From UBA6244 sp963676875 (GTDB lineage Bacteria > Bacteroidota > Bacteroidia > Bacteroidales > F082), in contig OY781436.1 of assembly GCA_963676875.1 (NCBI GenBank), forward strand, positions 4,526,001 through 4,590,000: DNA of 64,000 bases, written 5' to 3'. The notes beneath the pieces were generated by a model. The model was given only the letters and a program-made list of their open reading frames with translations. It searched no databases and had not been told where the DNA came from. Numbering within the stretch: the stretch's first letter is position 1; each line of letters opens with the position of its first letter. Both the position numbers and the translations under genes were made by a program. This document shows, piece by piece, positions 25,624-35,718 of the stretch.

Positions 25624-27183
25624 TTAAAGTGAAAATATTTCTTCAAATGTATCTCGTGATTTAATCACATCAACCAGTCCTTTTTCGTTAACCAGTATCC
25701 TTGCAGGGCGAGGGAACGAATTGGTATTGGCTGCAAAAAAGTTTGGATCGTAAGCACCTGTATTATAACAGCATAAAATATCGCCTCTCTCAGGTTTTCT
25801 CTGAAGAAACACCTTGTACTTTGAAATAATATCTCCCGAATAACAAAGGTTACCAGCCAAAAAGGTTTCAAACGGAGCTGAGTCTTTTTTGAATGGCTCA
25901 TTAAAAACAGTCCAGGGATTGACGGGTGGAAGCAGCATAGCTGTAGCATAGCTTGTAACATTTGCTTCCAAAGTTGTTAAATGATGTTTTTGAGCTACAG
26001 TTCTAACATGACTTACTTTTGACAATGTGATACCTGATTCTTCGGCAATACTTCGACCTGGTTCTATTACCAGCTCAGGATTTCCGAGAGTCGCAAGACC
26101 TTCTTTAACTGTCATGGTTTTTCTATGAACTTTTATATTCCCTTGAAGTACTTTTTCAAGCATTTTATGCTTGGGATAATCTGAGTACATTTTCTCACCC
26201 GACCACATATCAGGATTTACCTTACCAGAATCATCTTGCGCCAGCCCTCCCTGTTCATTGTTCCATACAAAGGTGTCGAACTGATCACCTTCCATGCTGC
26301 TTATATAGCCTGTTCTAACTCTTTGTTTTAGGTATTCCCATTCGCTCTTATTTACATAACTAACAGGAAAACCGCCTCCAATATTAAGTAATTTAACAGG
26401 TATTCCATCTCTTTTTAGCATATGTCCCAGTTCTATTAATTTCCCAATAGCCTCCCAATAGGCTTCGGGCTCGCTAACTTGAGAACCGATATGTGTGTGA
26501 AAACCATAAAAATCAATGTATTCGAATTGCTTTAGTGATCGTGTAATTTCAGGAATATTATCAATGTTTTCTCCAAATTTTGACCATATTCCTGCTGTAA
26601 ATACATTGGCGTCGGTTACATTGTCCATTTTAAAACCAGCTACACGTAGAGCCACTCTGGCTTTTTTATTGAGATTTTTAGATCTTTGATTTATGGTTTT
26701 TAGCTCCTCGTAGCTGTCGGCAATGAAAAACATGTTTTTACCAACCGCTTCATCGATAAGTATATCGCTTTTTGCATTTCCGTTCACATCAATATTATAG
26801 GGATCAATCCCTCCTATTAAAGCACATTTCATTTCATTAATTGAAGCCACATCGGCACCAATACCAAGTTTAGCCATCATTTTAAATACTGAGGGGTGGG
26901 CGTTAACTTTACCGGCAAAACGAATCTTTCCTTTGGGATATTCTTTCTTAAAAACTTCTTTGTAGTTAGAAACATTTTGTTCCATGATAGGAGCATAGAT
27001 TATATGTAATGGCAAGCCGAATTCCTTTGCCCATTCCTTAGCTGTTTTGCCCGAAATAAGAACTTTATTATCTGTTGCTTTTACAAACCCATGAGTATCG
27101 AACTGTGGAGTGCCCCATTCAAAACCATATTTCTCGTTTCTGTGGTCTGTTAAATCGGATTTCTTAAATATAACTTCTTTCAT
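25624..27183 (-). CDS. Fold-III PLP decarboxylase, diaminopimelate/ornithine decarboxylase-like
   Basis: A 519-residue enzyme of the LysA group. The PLP lysine is K92 in RFAGKVNAHP, followed by ADVAS, the HIGSQ phosphate-region motif, NIGGGFPV and IEPGRS. The usual C-terminal C-E-S-G-A-Y is replaced by CYNTGAYDPNFF. It is about 100 residues longer than standard LysA, with an extra segment after GGGFPV that contains MWSGEKMYSDYPKHK. This and the altered specificity motif suggest a substrate other than meso-diaminopimelate. It is the first gene of the operon with the amidohydrolase. Confidence 0.82.
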   Translation of the reverse strand: MKEVIFKKSDLTDHRNEKYGFEWGTPQFDTHGFVKATDNKVLISGKTAKEWAKEFGLPLHIIYAPIMEQNVSNYKEVFKKEYPKGKIRFAGKVNAHPSVFKMMAKLGIGADVASINEMKCALIGGIDPYNIDVNGNAKSDILIDEAVGKNMFFIADSYEELKTINQRSKNLNKKARVALRVAGFKMDNVTDANVFTAGIWSKFGENIDNIPEITRSLKQFEYIDFYGFHTHIGSQVSEPEAYWEAIGKLIELGHMLKRDGIPVKLLNIGGGFPVSYVNKSEWEYLKQRVRTGYISSMEGDQFDTFVWNNEQGGLAQDDSGKVNPDMWSGEKMYSDYPKHKMLEKVLQGNIKVHRKTMTVKEGLATLGNPELVIEPGRSIAEESGITLSKVSHVRTVAQKHHLTTLEANVTSYATAMLLPPVNPWTVFNEPFKKDSAPFETFLAGNLCYSGDIISKYKVFLQRKPERGDILCCYNTGAYDPNFFAANTNSFPRPARILVNEKGLVDVIKSRDTFEEIFSL

Positions 27184-27217
27184 AGTTTATTATAGATTAC
27201 TGAATCGCAAGTTCTTA

Positions 27218-27225
27218 CAAATATA
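27218..27225 (-). promoter_or_regulatory. -7 promoter element for the decarboxylase operon
   Basis: TATATTTG on the minus strand, a perfect TAnnTTTG, lies 34 bp before the ATG at 27183. No -33 TTTG stands out at 19-21 bp. Confidence 0.45.
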
Positions 27226-27296
27226 AGAATCAATTAGTTATATTATTGACTTTTTAATAATTATTCCTAAATAGTTTCCACGAGAAAAGCCCCCCC

Positions 27297-27400
27297 CTCG
27301 TCCGCGTTTACAGGGCAGATACCGGACTGATTTAACGGCTTGATATATAGTATTATATGATACCTTACATTCGTGTTATAAATGCGGACGAAAGACGAGG
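27297..27400. repeat. Hairpin repeat, copy B
   Basis: It begins CTCGTCCGCGTTTACA, contains GATACCGGACTG, and ends with an inverted counterpart (AAATGCGGACGA). It shares the opening stem, the GATACCGG core and the closing stem with copy A at 23848-23943, in the same orientation. It lies between the decarboxylase promoter and the end of the hybrid regulator gene, after a run of seven C. Confidence 0.62.
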
Positions 27401-27413
27401 AAGTGGGCTAATG

Positions 27414-30400
27414 CTATTTGTATTCAGAGGGAGAAATACCATGAAACTGTTTAAATGCCTGACTAAACCGGCTGGTGTCTTCATAACCGACCATCAAGGC
27501 AACTTCGTTTACGCGGTAATTTTCTTTGATTAATTCAGCGGCTTTTAACATCCTGGTGTGCCGGATTAAATCTATGGGTGATTTGCCGGTTAAGGCATTA
27601 AATTTCCGCAGTAAAGTTCGTCGGTGAAGATGGATGTTTTCGGCAAGCACTTCTACTGTGAAATTACTATTTTGAATATTGTCCTTAATAATGGACGTGC
27701 AATCTTCAAGAAATTTTTTATCGAAATCAGAGTAAATACTTTTTGAGTGCTCAATATCAGCAAAACTGAATTTCTTTCTGGCATTTTCTCCGGTTGAAAT
27801 AATGTTTTTCACTTTTTTAAGCAATAAGTCCGTATCAAAAGGCTTAACAATATAATCATCAGCACCACAATCGTAACCATCAATAATACTTTCCGGAGCA
27901 CCTTTAGCGGTAAACAAGATAATGGTAATGTGACAAGTATTGAGGTCGTTTTTAAGCAATTTACACAGTTCATTGCCTCGGATCTTGGGCATCATTACAT
28001 CACTGATAATTAAATCTGGAAGGTGTTTTAAAGCAAGGTCCTTTCCTTCTTGCCCATCCTTTGCGCAAATAACCTGATAGGAAGGGGCAAACATATCTCG
28101 TAAAAATAAACGCAACTCATAATTATCTTCCACAATGAGGATACGTGGCAGTCCATTTTCATTGATCTCAGAAAACAGATCATCAAATTGATTTACAAAT
28201 TGATCTCGCTTACTAATTTCGAACTTAACAGGCGTATTATCCTGAACTTCCATCCTCTCAAGAGGGATGGAGATGCTAATAGTTGTACCTTTCTCCAGTT
28301 CGCTGGAAACACTCCATTTTCCTTTCGCCAACGCTACGATTTCTTTAACATAAGCCAAGCCAATTCCGCTACCTTCAACACTTGTATTGGAATCTTCCAT
28401 TTGATAATATCTTTCACCTAATTTTTTAAGATGATCGCTGCTCATCCCCTTTCCGGTATCTCTAATTTCTATATCAAGCTGCTGCGTGTTTAGTTCCAGC
28501 TTAAAAAGAACCTGTCCGTTCTCTTTATTAAACTTAAAAGCATTGGATAACAAGTTGGTGATAATGGACTGCAATCGACCTTGATCGAATTCGATAAGTG
28601 CTTTGGCAATATTCGACTCAAAAATTAGCTTGCAATTGTTTTGAGAGGAATAGCTTTCGAAAGAAAAGGCAATTTCTTTGCAAAAAGAAATGATCTCAAA
28701 GTCAGATAAATCTAAACTTAATAGTTCCTCATCGAGCTTTTGTAAATCAAGAATTTGATTCACTAACGTTTTTAATTTGTCGGTATTATTAACAGCCAAC
28801 TGAAGCTGATTTGCAGTTTCCTGATCTTTTGTTTCTGACTTGAGAATTCTCTCTAAAGGAGCTTTAATAAGTGTTAAGGGTGTCCGGATTTCATGAGAGA
28901 TATTGGTGAAAAAATCGAGTTTACGTTTGGTGGATTGTTGTAGTTTATTTGAAATTTCCTGAATCTCGGCTTTTTGTTCTGCCAATAGTTGGTTGTCCTT
29001 TTTTTTGTTTCGATAGGCTTTCCAAAGCACGAATCCGAAAACAATGAGCAAAAATGCACCTCCAATAAAAGCATTTCTAAGGAGCTTTTGTTTAGAGATT
29101 TCTGTTTCTTTCTTTTCAATTTCAAATCTCATTTCAAGTTTTGCCACCTCATTATACTTTTCAATGCTCGCTAAACTATCATTCATTTGACTTGCAATTT
29201 TCAAATAATCAGAAGCGGTTTGAAATTCTCCTTTTGAATAATATATTTCGCTCAGTAATTCAGCTGTTTTTTTTACTCTTTTGGGTAAGCCCAGCTTTGT
29301 TTCCAGACGATGCGCCAACTCTAAATAGTAAATAGCGCTATCTGCATTTTTAAGGACCTGGTAATATTCTCCCAATTCTTTGGAGGAGATTGCTTTTTCC
29401 AAACCCAACCCAGATTCAGTTGCAATATTCTTTGCCCGATTCAGATAAGAAAAGGCTTGTTCATAATCACCGGTAATCAGAGATGTGCGAGCCGCTTCAA
29501 TGAGCGTTTGGTGTATCTGGATTTCGGGACAAATCAGGCACATTCCATCAATGCTTCTTTGAAAATATCGCAATGCCTTATCATAATTTTTCCGGCTTTT
29601 ATATACCATGCCTATTTTATGATCTGTAAGGGAATGCATGGCATAATCGTCGGGATAAAGTTTGGTATTTACTTCTTCATATAACTGCATGGCCAGCGAA
29701 TCGCTTCCAGTTTTGAAATAAGCATCCCCAATACTCAGTCGCACCATGTTGAGATATCTATAATGATAATCCTCAGTAAAAATGCTTTGTGCTTCAAGTA
29801 AATACTCCAGCGCTATATCTTTGTTTACATGATTATTAAGGAATAAATTCCCGGCAGTGAAATACAATTCACCCAAGGATTGTTCGTTTCCTGTTTCTTC
29901 TGCATATTCAATTCCTTCCTGCAAATAGTGGTAAGCCAGTTTATAATTATACAGCCTTGCATAGGTGTTGGCAATTCCTTGATAGCTGTTAAGTACGATA
30001 TAATCGGCATTAATTGAAGCTCGATTTTGAATATTCATTTGATTATAAACCAAGGCGCTGTCATATTCTCCTAGAGATGCATAGCCAAATGAGATTTGAT
30101 AGTTTGAGAGGGCCTCATACTCTGAATCTTTAAGTTCGTGAAATAAGTCACGGGCTTTCCGGTGGTAATAGATTGATAGTTCGAAATCAGATTTCCAGCT
30201 TTCTATGTTTCCCAGATAATGAAAAGAGGACGAAAGGATTTCTTTTTGTTTTGATTTTTCGGCCAGCTCACTGGCTTTTAAGAAGGCTTCTTCAGCCGAA
30301 AGATAATCATGCATTTTATGATACGAAATCCCTTTTTCGTAATAGGTCTGAGGATTTTCTGCTTGATTAATTTTACGTTCTTGCTGAGGTATAATCTTCG

Positions 30401-30488
30401 TTGTACCAGGAACAATGTTAGAAAACATGTTATTGGAACCTGCTAAAAAGACAAGTAAAAATATTATTTTAAAGTCAGTTGTTTTCAA
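27414..30488 (-). CDS. Hybrid two-component sensor/regulator with TPR sensor and AraC output
   Basis: A 1024-residue single-protein phosphorelay. After a signal sequence (1-24) about eleven TPR-like repeats fill 45-440 in the periplasm. A membrane helix at about 468-487 and a coiled coil lead to the kinase core with H532 in NISHEIRTPLT and G boxes GSGIGLAYVKEI. A receiver domain follows with D830 in DLIISDVMMPK, and a C-terminal AraC-type DNA-binding domain at about 920-1024. It differs from classical polysaccharide HTCS proteins in having TPRs instead of a propeller sensor. It stands between the decarboxylase operon and two peptidase genes; its target genes are not evident. Confidence 0.9.
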   Translation of the reverse strand: MKTTDFKIIFLLVFLAGSNNMFSNIVPGTTKIIPQQERKINQAENPQTYYEKGISYHKMHDYLSAEEAFLKASELAEKSKQKEILSSSFHYLGNIESWKSDFELSIYYHRKARDLFHELKDSEYEALSNYQISFGYASLGEYDSALVYNQMNIQNRASINADYIVLNSYQGIANTYARLYNYKLAYHYLQEGIEYAEETGNEQSLGELYFTAGNLFLNNHVNKDIALEYLLEAQSIFTEDYHYRYLNMVRLSIGDAYFKTGSDSLAMQLYEEVNTKLYPDDYAMHSLTDHKIGMVYKSRKNYDKALRYFQRSIDGMCLICPEIQIHQTLIEAARTSLITGDYEQAFSYLNRAKNIATESGLGLEKAISSKELGEYYQVLKNADSAIYYLELAHRLETKLGLPKRVKKTAELLSEIYYSKGEFQTASDYLKIASQMNDSLASIEKYNEVAKLEMRFEIEKKETEISKQKLLRNAFIGGAFLLIVFGFVLWKAYRNKKKDNQLLAEQKAEIQEISNKLQQSTKRKLDFFTNISHEIRTPLTLIKAPLERILKSETKDQETANQLQLAVNNTDKLKTLVNQILDLQKLDEELLSLDLSDFEIISFCKEIAFSFESYSSQNNCKLIFESNIAKALIEFDQGRLQSIITNLLSNAFKFNKENGQVLFKLELNTQQLDIEIRDTGKGMSSDHLKKLGERYYQMEDSNTSVEGSGIGLAYVKEIVALAKGKWSVSSELEKGTTISISIPLERMEVQDNTPVKFEISKRDQFVNQFDDLFSEINENGLPRILIVEDNYELRLFLRDMFAPSYQVICAKDGQEGKDLALKHLPDLIISDVMMPKIRGNELCKLLKNDLNTCHITIILFTAKGAPESIIDGYDCGADDYIVKPFDTDLLLKKVKNIISTGENARKKFSFADIEHSKSIYSDFDKKFLEDCTSIIKDNIQNSNFTVEVLAENIHLHRRTLLRKFNALTGKSPIDLIRHTRMLKAAELIKENYRVNEVALMVGYEDTSRFSQAFKQFHGISPSEYK

Positions 30489-30550
30489 ATCATCAAGATT
30501 TATAAATTACGCTACTACAAGCTTTCATTTTTGATAGAATTTATAGGTTA

Positions 30551-31447
30551 CTACTTATCCATCTCTAAAATATTAATTAATGTTGCTACAGCTGATTTAG
30601 TAATTAGTTCGGCTTCTATTTTACTATTGGCTGATAAACCAAGTATATCATTTTTTGAATGAATATAATTGTTGAAATTATTGCTAAATACATCAATTTC
30701 ATCAATTAGCATGATAGCAGGAACGTTTTTATCCCAAAATGGCGAATGGTCTCCTGCTGAAATAATCATTGATGTTGAATCAACTGCATATTTTAAGTTT
30801 GGAGCATAAATACTTACAGCATCTTTATACCTATTCATTAAATCTAAAGATAGTTGATTTACACAAATACTTACGCTTAAATTATCTCCATTATTTACAT
30901 ATGATATCATATCAAGGTTGATCATGCCTGATATTTTAATATTATTGTTTACAATGCTGTCCGTGAACGCTTTACTACCACAGCGTCCGATTTCTTCACC
31001 AGAAAAGAGAACCATCATTATTGTTTTTTTGAACTTATATTTAGACAAGATACGAGCAGCTTCAAGAACACCTGAGGTGCCAGAAGCATTATCATCGGCA
31101 CCAGGTGCTCCGCTTTCATAGCTATCGTAATGAGCACCCAAAACGTAAACAGAATCAGGGGACAATGTACCATATTTAATAGCTATTATATTTGGTAACC
31201 AGCCTTGGGTATAATTCTGCAAATATATTGTGTCCATTCCGTTTTTATCCAGACTTGAAATTAAATGATTGACACATTCAAGATTATTGTCTGGCGTATA
31301 TCGTTCCATTTGTTCGAGCAAGGCAATATTGTTAAAGATAGAATCTCCCGAAACTAAGTTTACAACTTTATGCATCAAAGGATTTTGTCCAAATAATTGA
31401 AAGCTAATTGATGCTATTAATATAATAAAACATGCCGTTTTTTTCAT
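30551..31447 (-). CDS. Secreted M28-family zinc peptidase
   Basis: The ATG at 31447 gives a 298-residue protein with a signal peptide (MKKTACFIILIASISFQLFG). The longer open frame to 31498 overlaps the end of the preceding gene and lacks a signal peptide at its N-terminus. Metal and catalytic residues of M28 peptidases are in place: His/Asp in GAHYDSY, the bridging Asp in GADDNASG, Glu pair in FSGEEIG, Asp in NLDMISY and His in GDHSPFW. It probably acts as an aminopeptidase in the periplasm or outside. It starts 10 bp after the prolyl-oligopeptidase gene, so the two peptidases are likely co-expressed. Confidence 0.87.
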   Translation of the reverse strand: MKKTACFIILIASISFQLFGQNPLMHKVVNLVSGDSIFNNIALLEQMERYTPDNNLECVNHLISSLDKNGMDTIYLQNYTQGWLPNIIAIKYGTLSPDSVYVLGAHYDSYESGAPGADDNASGTSGVLEAARILSKYKFKKTIMMVLFSGEEIGRCGSKAFTDSIVNNNIKISGMINLDMISYVNNGDNLSVSICVNQLSLDLMNRYKDAVSIYAPNLKYAVDSTSMIISAGDHSPFWDKNVPAIMLIDEIDVFSNNFNNYIHSKNDILGLSANSKIEAELITKSAVATLINILEMDK

Positions 31448-31457
31448 TCTAATGCTC

Positions 31458-33644
31458 TTAATTCTGATATTCAGGATGGCCTGTTTGCCAGAAAGCAAAT
31501 GAAAAAATACTTGCTAATTTTTCCATTGATTTTGTTTTGGTACTATTAAAATAGTGTCCTTCATTAAAATCAACCATCATTAAAGTTGTATTCTCACTCC
31601 AATTATTCTCTTGTAATTTTGCAACAAACTTGCCCGATTGCCATGGACTAACTCTTAAATCGTTCATTCCAACTACAGCAAGAAATGGGGGATATTTAAC
31701 ACTATTGTCAATATGCAAATAAGCATCCATCTTAATTAGACCTTTACACTCAGTAGTGTCTGTAATGTAACCAAACTCTTTTGCGTGATTAAGTCCGCCC
31801 GGCATATTTTCGAACCTCACAGCATTGAGCATTCCTACTTCACATATTACAGCAGCATACAAATCAGGTCTTTCGGTCATCGCCCTTCCAATGACAACAC
31901 CACCGGCACTTCCGCCGTATATAACTAACTTATTATTAGAAGTGTATTTGTTTTCTATCAAAAATTCAGAGCAGGCTATAAAATCTTTCCATGAATTTGG
32001 TTTGTTATTCTTTTGTCCCATTTTATGCCAGTTATCTCCTTTTTCTCCTCCACCTCTTATATGCGAGAAACAAAGAATGCCACCATTTTCAACCCACGTT
32101 AACCAATCAGGCAAAAAGTAAGGTCTCCATGAAATTCCGTAGGCACCATAACCATAAAGCAAGGTTGGATTATTCCCATCTTTTTTTACTCCTTTTTTCG
32201 AAATAACAGATAATGGGACTAATTCACCATCGTGTGATTTTACGGTTAACTCTTCAATTATAAAATGCTCAAATTCCGGAAAATCAGCTTCGGGAGTTAA
32301 ACTTTCTTCCGTGAACTTATTGGTTTTTATATCATATTTCATTCTTTGCTTATCAGATAGCCAGCCTGTTGCTGTTACCCACAAATCTGGCTCTAAGTAC
32401 GATTTATTGTCAATAAATACACGTCCGAATTTTCCTGGTAGATGAATGTTTTTATCTTCATTATTGTAAAAATAGAGTTTTGCTTCAACTCCGTTTTTTG
32501 TGGTATTGTAATACAATCCTGAACTTGTCACCTTAAAATTCTGAATAACTTCATCCTCTTTTTCTTGAACCAATATCTCAGGCGAATTAAAATCAGGATG
32601 ATGCAAATTAATTCTTGAAATGTTTCCGTTTGGAGTATTATTTACAGAGATAAATATGAAATCATCATCATCAAAAGTTCCTCGAATAACTTTATGTTCC
32701 TTTTTGTATAGTGGTTTCCAATTAAGGTTCCCTTTATAAAAGTCATCCATTTTAAGATAATATCCATCATCAAACGAATTTGGTCCGGAAGCCACAGCAA
32801 GCAGGTATTTATTAGTTTGATTGTCCAAAGAAACATTTGGAAAATCCTCCGCTTTCATATCAAAGTTCGGACAACTAGCCTTGCTAAAAACATCTATTGC
32901 TTCAGACACATCATCGCCAATTTTGTAATACATGGTTTTGGTGTTTAACAATGAGTTGATATTTTGTGAAGTATCACTGTTGTAAGCTAAATAAAGAAAT
33001 CCTTTATTATTGGGCAACCATGACGCGATCTGGCCGGATGCATTGAAGCAGTTTTTAATTATTTGCGGAAGAATGCTTTTTGTTTGCACGTCATAAACTA
33101 CAATCTGCATTTTATCGCTCCCCATCGAAGCAAGAGCAATGGCTATTTTGTTTCCATTCCAATCGGGCGAGTAATCGTATATGATAAAAGGATTTTTATC
33201 ATCCCATTTTAAATCGCCTGGCTGAAAAAGCATTTCTTCATTTGAACTCAAACTTTTTCGGTAATACAACTTAAATATTTCCTCCTCAGATTTTCTTTTC
33301 AAGTAAAAGTAGCTGTCGTTTTTTGTTACTTTGATTCTATCTATATGATACAATTTTCGTTCATCATACTTTTTCATTAAGTCAATCAGGCTTTGTCTAC
33401 CGGAAATATTCGATAAAAATGTGTTGGCATATTGTCCCTGCTCTTTAAACCAATTAAGAACAGTCGTATCGTTTAAATTCTCTAGTTGTCTGTAATGGTC
33501 TGTTATTAAAGTGTCGAAGTACATATCTGAAACCGGTTCTATATTGGAGAGAAGTGGTTCATTAATATCGTTTATCTTATTGGTGTTGTTACATCCCGCT
33601 AAGAATATCAATAAAAGAATTAAACTAATAATCGTTAGTTTCAT
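31458..33644 (-). CDS. Prolyl oligopeptidase family (S9A) serine peptidase, lipoprotein
   Basis: A 728-residue lipoprotein (Cys at 18 in LIFLAGCNNTN). Residues 60-430 form the seven-bladed propeller of S9A peptidases and the catalytic alpha/beta domain follows. The nucleophile is Ser579 in GGSAGG, the acid Asp is in GMNDLRVSPWQ and the His in DFNEGHYFN. The strand YGYGAYGISWRPYF is diagnostic for the family. Length is normal. It should cut after proline in short peptides at the cell envelope. It is paired with the M28 peptidase immediately downstream. Confidence 0.92.
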   Translation of the reverse strand: MKLTIISLILLLIFLAGCNNTNKINDINEPLLSNIEPVSDMYFDTLITDHYRQLENLNDTTVLNWFKEQGQYANTFLSNISGRQSLIDLMKKYDERKLYHIDRIKVTKNDSYFYLKRKSEEEIFKLYYRKSLSSNEEMLFQPGDLKWDDKNPFIIYDYSPDWNGNKIAIALASMGSDKMQIVVYDVQTKSILPQIIKNCFNASGQIASWLPNNKGFLYLAYNSDTSQNINSLLNTKTMYYKIGDDVSEAIDVFSKASCPNFDMKAEDFPNVSLDNQTNKYLLAVASGPNSFDDGYYLKMDDFYKGNLNWKPLYKKEHKVIRGTFDDDDFIFISVNNTPNGNISRINLHHPDFNSPEILVQEKEDEVIQNFKVTSSGLYYNTTKNGVEAKLYFYNNEDKNIHLPGKFGRVFIDNKSYLEPDLWVTATGWLSDKQRMKYDIKTNKFTEESLTPEADFPEFEHFIIEELTVKSHDGELVPLSVISKKGVKKDGNNPTLLYGYGAYGISWRPYFLPDWLTWVENGGILCFSHIRGGGEKGDNWHKMGQKNNKPNSWKDFIACSEFLIENKYTSNNKLVIYGGSAGGVVIGRAMTERPDLYAAVICEVGMLNAVRFENMPGGLNHAKEFGYITDTTECKGLIKMDAYLHIDNSVKYPPFLAVVGMNDLRVSPWQSGKFVAKLQENNWSENTTLMMVDFNEGHYFNSTKTKSMEKLASIFSFAFWQTGHPEYQN

Positions 33645-33849
33645 ATGATTTCGACTTTATTTCAATTGCTTTCTAATTGCGATTCAATATTGTATTGCGT
33701 TTTCATTCTTCATTCTCAATCAATTCTTTAGTTTCTAACGCAAACACATTATTTGGCTATAAAGATAGTGATTGTTCATTGTGTACCCTGGCTTTTTTCA
33801 AATCTCCAATCAAATAATCCTTGTCAAAGCCTTTTGTTAGGTGTCATAT

Positions 33850-34652
33850 TTATTCAGGCTTCTTTTCTACTATTTCAAATCCTGCAATTGATGCGCTTGA
33901 TGTATTAAATAGAAGGGGGTCATCCATTGGGATATTGAACTCGATATCATAATACCTTTGCGAAATGAATATTTTCTGATTTGGATTCTCAGCAGAAAAG
34001 CTTTGGCCTTTAATACATATTGGATAATATGTCTGCTTATCAATAAAATAGATTGTCTCCGAAATGCTTCCTTCATCATTTTCAAGTTCGATTGCAAATC
34101 CGGGCATAGACATCTTATTTTCCAATCTCACCATAACTTGGTAGCAATCCTTGCTATCAATAATTGAATCATTTAATCTTGCAATTGAATATGAATCAGT
34201 ATTATTCAAAAAATATTTGAGCTCTTATTGCATTCCGTAAAGTGTATTATGGCTCCAAAAATGATCCTTTTTAGAATCCGGATATTTCACTAAATCATAA
34301 ATTCTGGCAGCGCTATCTCCATTGTTTTTCCGAATCAGTCTATTGCCATCGTAAATGTCTTCGTAAATTACATTTTCTTTATCGTTTATATACATTTTCC
34401 AACGACCTTTTACGCCAACAATAGAATCGGTAATCAGTCTTTTGAAATACATCTCCCGATACCGGAAAATTGTATCATTTATATCCCGTGGATTTGTTCT
34501 CGACATATCTTGTTTATAACAAATGGTTTCAATTGTATCTATTGTTTTTATAGTCTTTTGCAATATTTCTGAGGCAGTTTCATTTTTTTGCACGAAGTTA
34601 ATATGAATAATGCAATAGAAAGGCTTAAAATAGTAATTCGATTGTTTTTCAT
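33850..34652 (-). pseudogene. Lipoprotein gene with a homopolymer frameshift and an in-frame stop
   Basis: The ATG at 34652 gives a lipoprotein signal (MKNNRITILSLSIALFILTSCKK), after which a run of seven A shifts the frame; one extra A would continue into NETASEILQKTIKTI. The body then reads DTIFRYREMYFKRL to TLYGMQ, meets a TAA at 34225, and continues in the same frame as ELKYFLNNTDSYSIARL to a stop at 33850. The combined sequence resembles the N-terminal domain found before a thioredoxin module in some Bacteroidota TlpA-like lipoproteins. Here no thioredoxin part follows. Two independent lesions make it a likely pseudogene. The TlpA link is from memory and tentative. Confidence 0.6.
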
Positions 34653-34691
34653 TATTTATCTTTATTTTTTACGCCGGTTAGAAAGTTAAAA

Positions 34692-35687
34692 CTATTTATA
34701 CTTTTTAATAATGTCGCTACTCACCCAGTAAATATCATTTCTACCCATACCCGGATGTTTGTATGAGTTGATAAAATCATCCATAACTTTTTGATAAGTC
34801 AGTTTCTCGCCTGATTCATTCTTTGCAATAATATGGCTTGATGTAAAGAAAAAATACTTCCCGTCCGGATCAACCATCGGGCAGAATTCACCCCCGGTTT
34901 TATTAATTTCTTCCCCCATATTTTGAGGAATACTCCATTCGCCCTCGCTATTGAACGTGATATACAAACCATTACCGGTAGGTCTGCCATAGGTTCTGAA
35001 AATCATATAATCTTCATTGGGTGAAATATAGATATCTCCTTCCCAATAGCCATTAATCGTATCATTTAATTTTAGGCATGGTTCAAAACCACTACCATTA
35101 CTCTTGGCGTAATAAATATCCCGGTTATTTCCTCCTCCCCTTCCCGACGAAAAGTATAAAGTTCCTTCCTTAGTTAAGCTGGGATAAATATCATCCATAT
35201 CTGAATTTACATCTGATTCCAGATGTTCGGGATTACCCCATTCTCCATTGATATTTTCAACACGCCAAATATCCCAGTCTGTATTGGGGATTTGTAAGCT
35301 GTCGATGGGGCGTTTGGACACATAGTACAACCATTTTCCATCGGCAGTGATAAATGGGTCTGCTTCTGAGTATTCGCCAGAAAAACTGGCTACTTCCGGT
35401 GCCGACCATTGCTGACCATCGTATTTCATGGACATGATCACAAAATTGTTGCCGGGCATAACAACCGAGAAGAAAAACGCTGTATAGTCAGGAGAAAAAC
35501 AAGCATTTAATTCTGACATTCCGGTAGATACAATATTGGGGGCAAATATTTCAGGAGAAAGCCCCGGCTCTTTTTGCCCAACATACTTACCCGCTAATTC
35601 GGGAAATTTATCCTTTTCATTTTCCATTTGCGTGTTATTGCATCCCATTGCAATGAACAGTAATAAAACTAGAATCTGTTTTTTCAT
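34692..35687 (-). CDS. PD40-type beta-propeller lipoprotein
   Basis: A 331-residue lipoprotein (Cys at 16 in LFIAMGCNNTQ). From about residue 60 it has repeated PD40/WD40-like strands such as ACFSPDYTAFFFS, FITADGKWLYYVS, PSLTKEGTLYFSS and PMVDPDGKYFFFTSS, enough for a six-bladed propeller. No catalytic residues are apparent, so a binding role is likely. It is clearly related to the C-terminal half of the protein at 36984-38660 (shared YxGQxxPG start and DI/VFWVS end). It lies 31 bp after the NTF2-like gene in the same direction. Confidence 0.72.
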   Translation of the reverse strand: MKKQILVLLLFIAMGCNNTQMENEKDKFPELAGKYVGQKEPGLSPEIFAPNIVSTGMSELNACFSPDYTAFFFSVVMPGNNFVIMSMKYDGQQWSAPEVASFSGEYSEADPFITADGKWLYYVSKRPIDSLQIPNTDWDIWRVENINGEWGNPEHLESDVNSDMDDIYPSLTKEGTLYFSSGRGGGNNRDIYYAKSNGSGFEPCLKLNDTINGYWEGDIYISPNEDYMIFRTYGRPTGNGLYITFNSEGEWSIPQNMGEEINKTGGEFCPMVDPDGKYFFFTSSHIIAKNESGEKLTYQKVMDDFINSYKHPGMGRNDIYWVSSDIIKKYK

Positions 35688-35718
35688 GGTATATTTTATT
35701 TAGTTACAATTAGGCATC

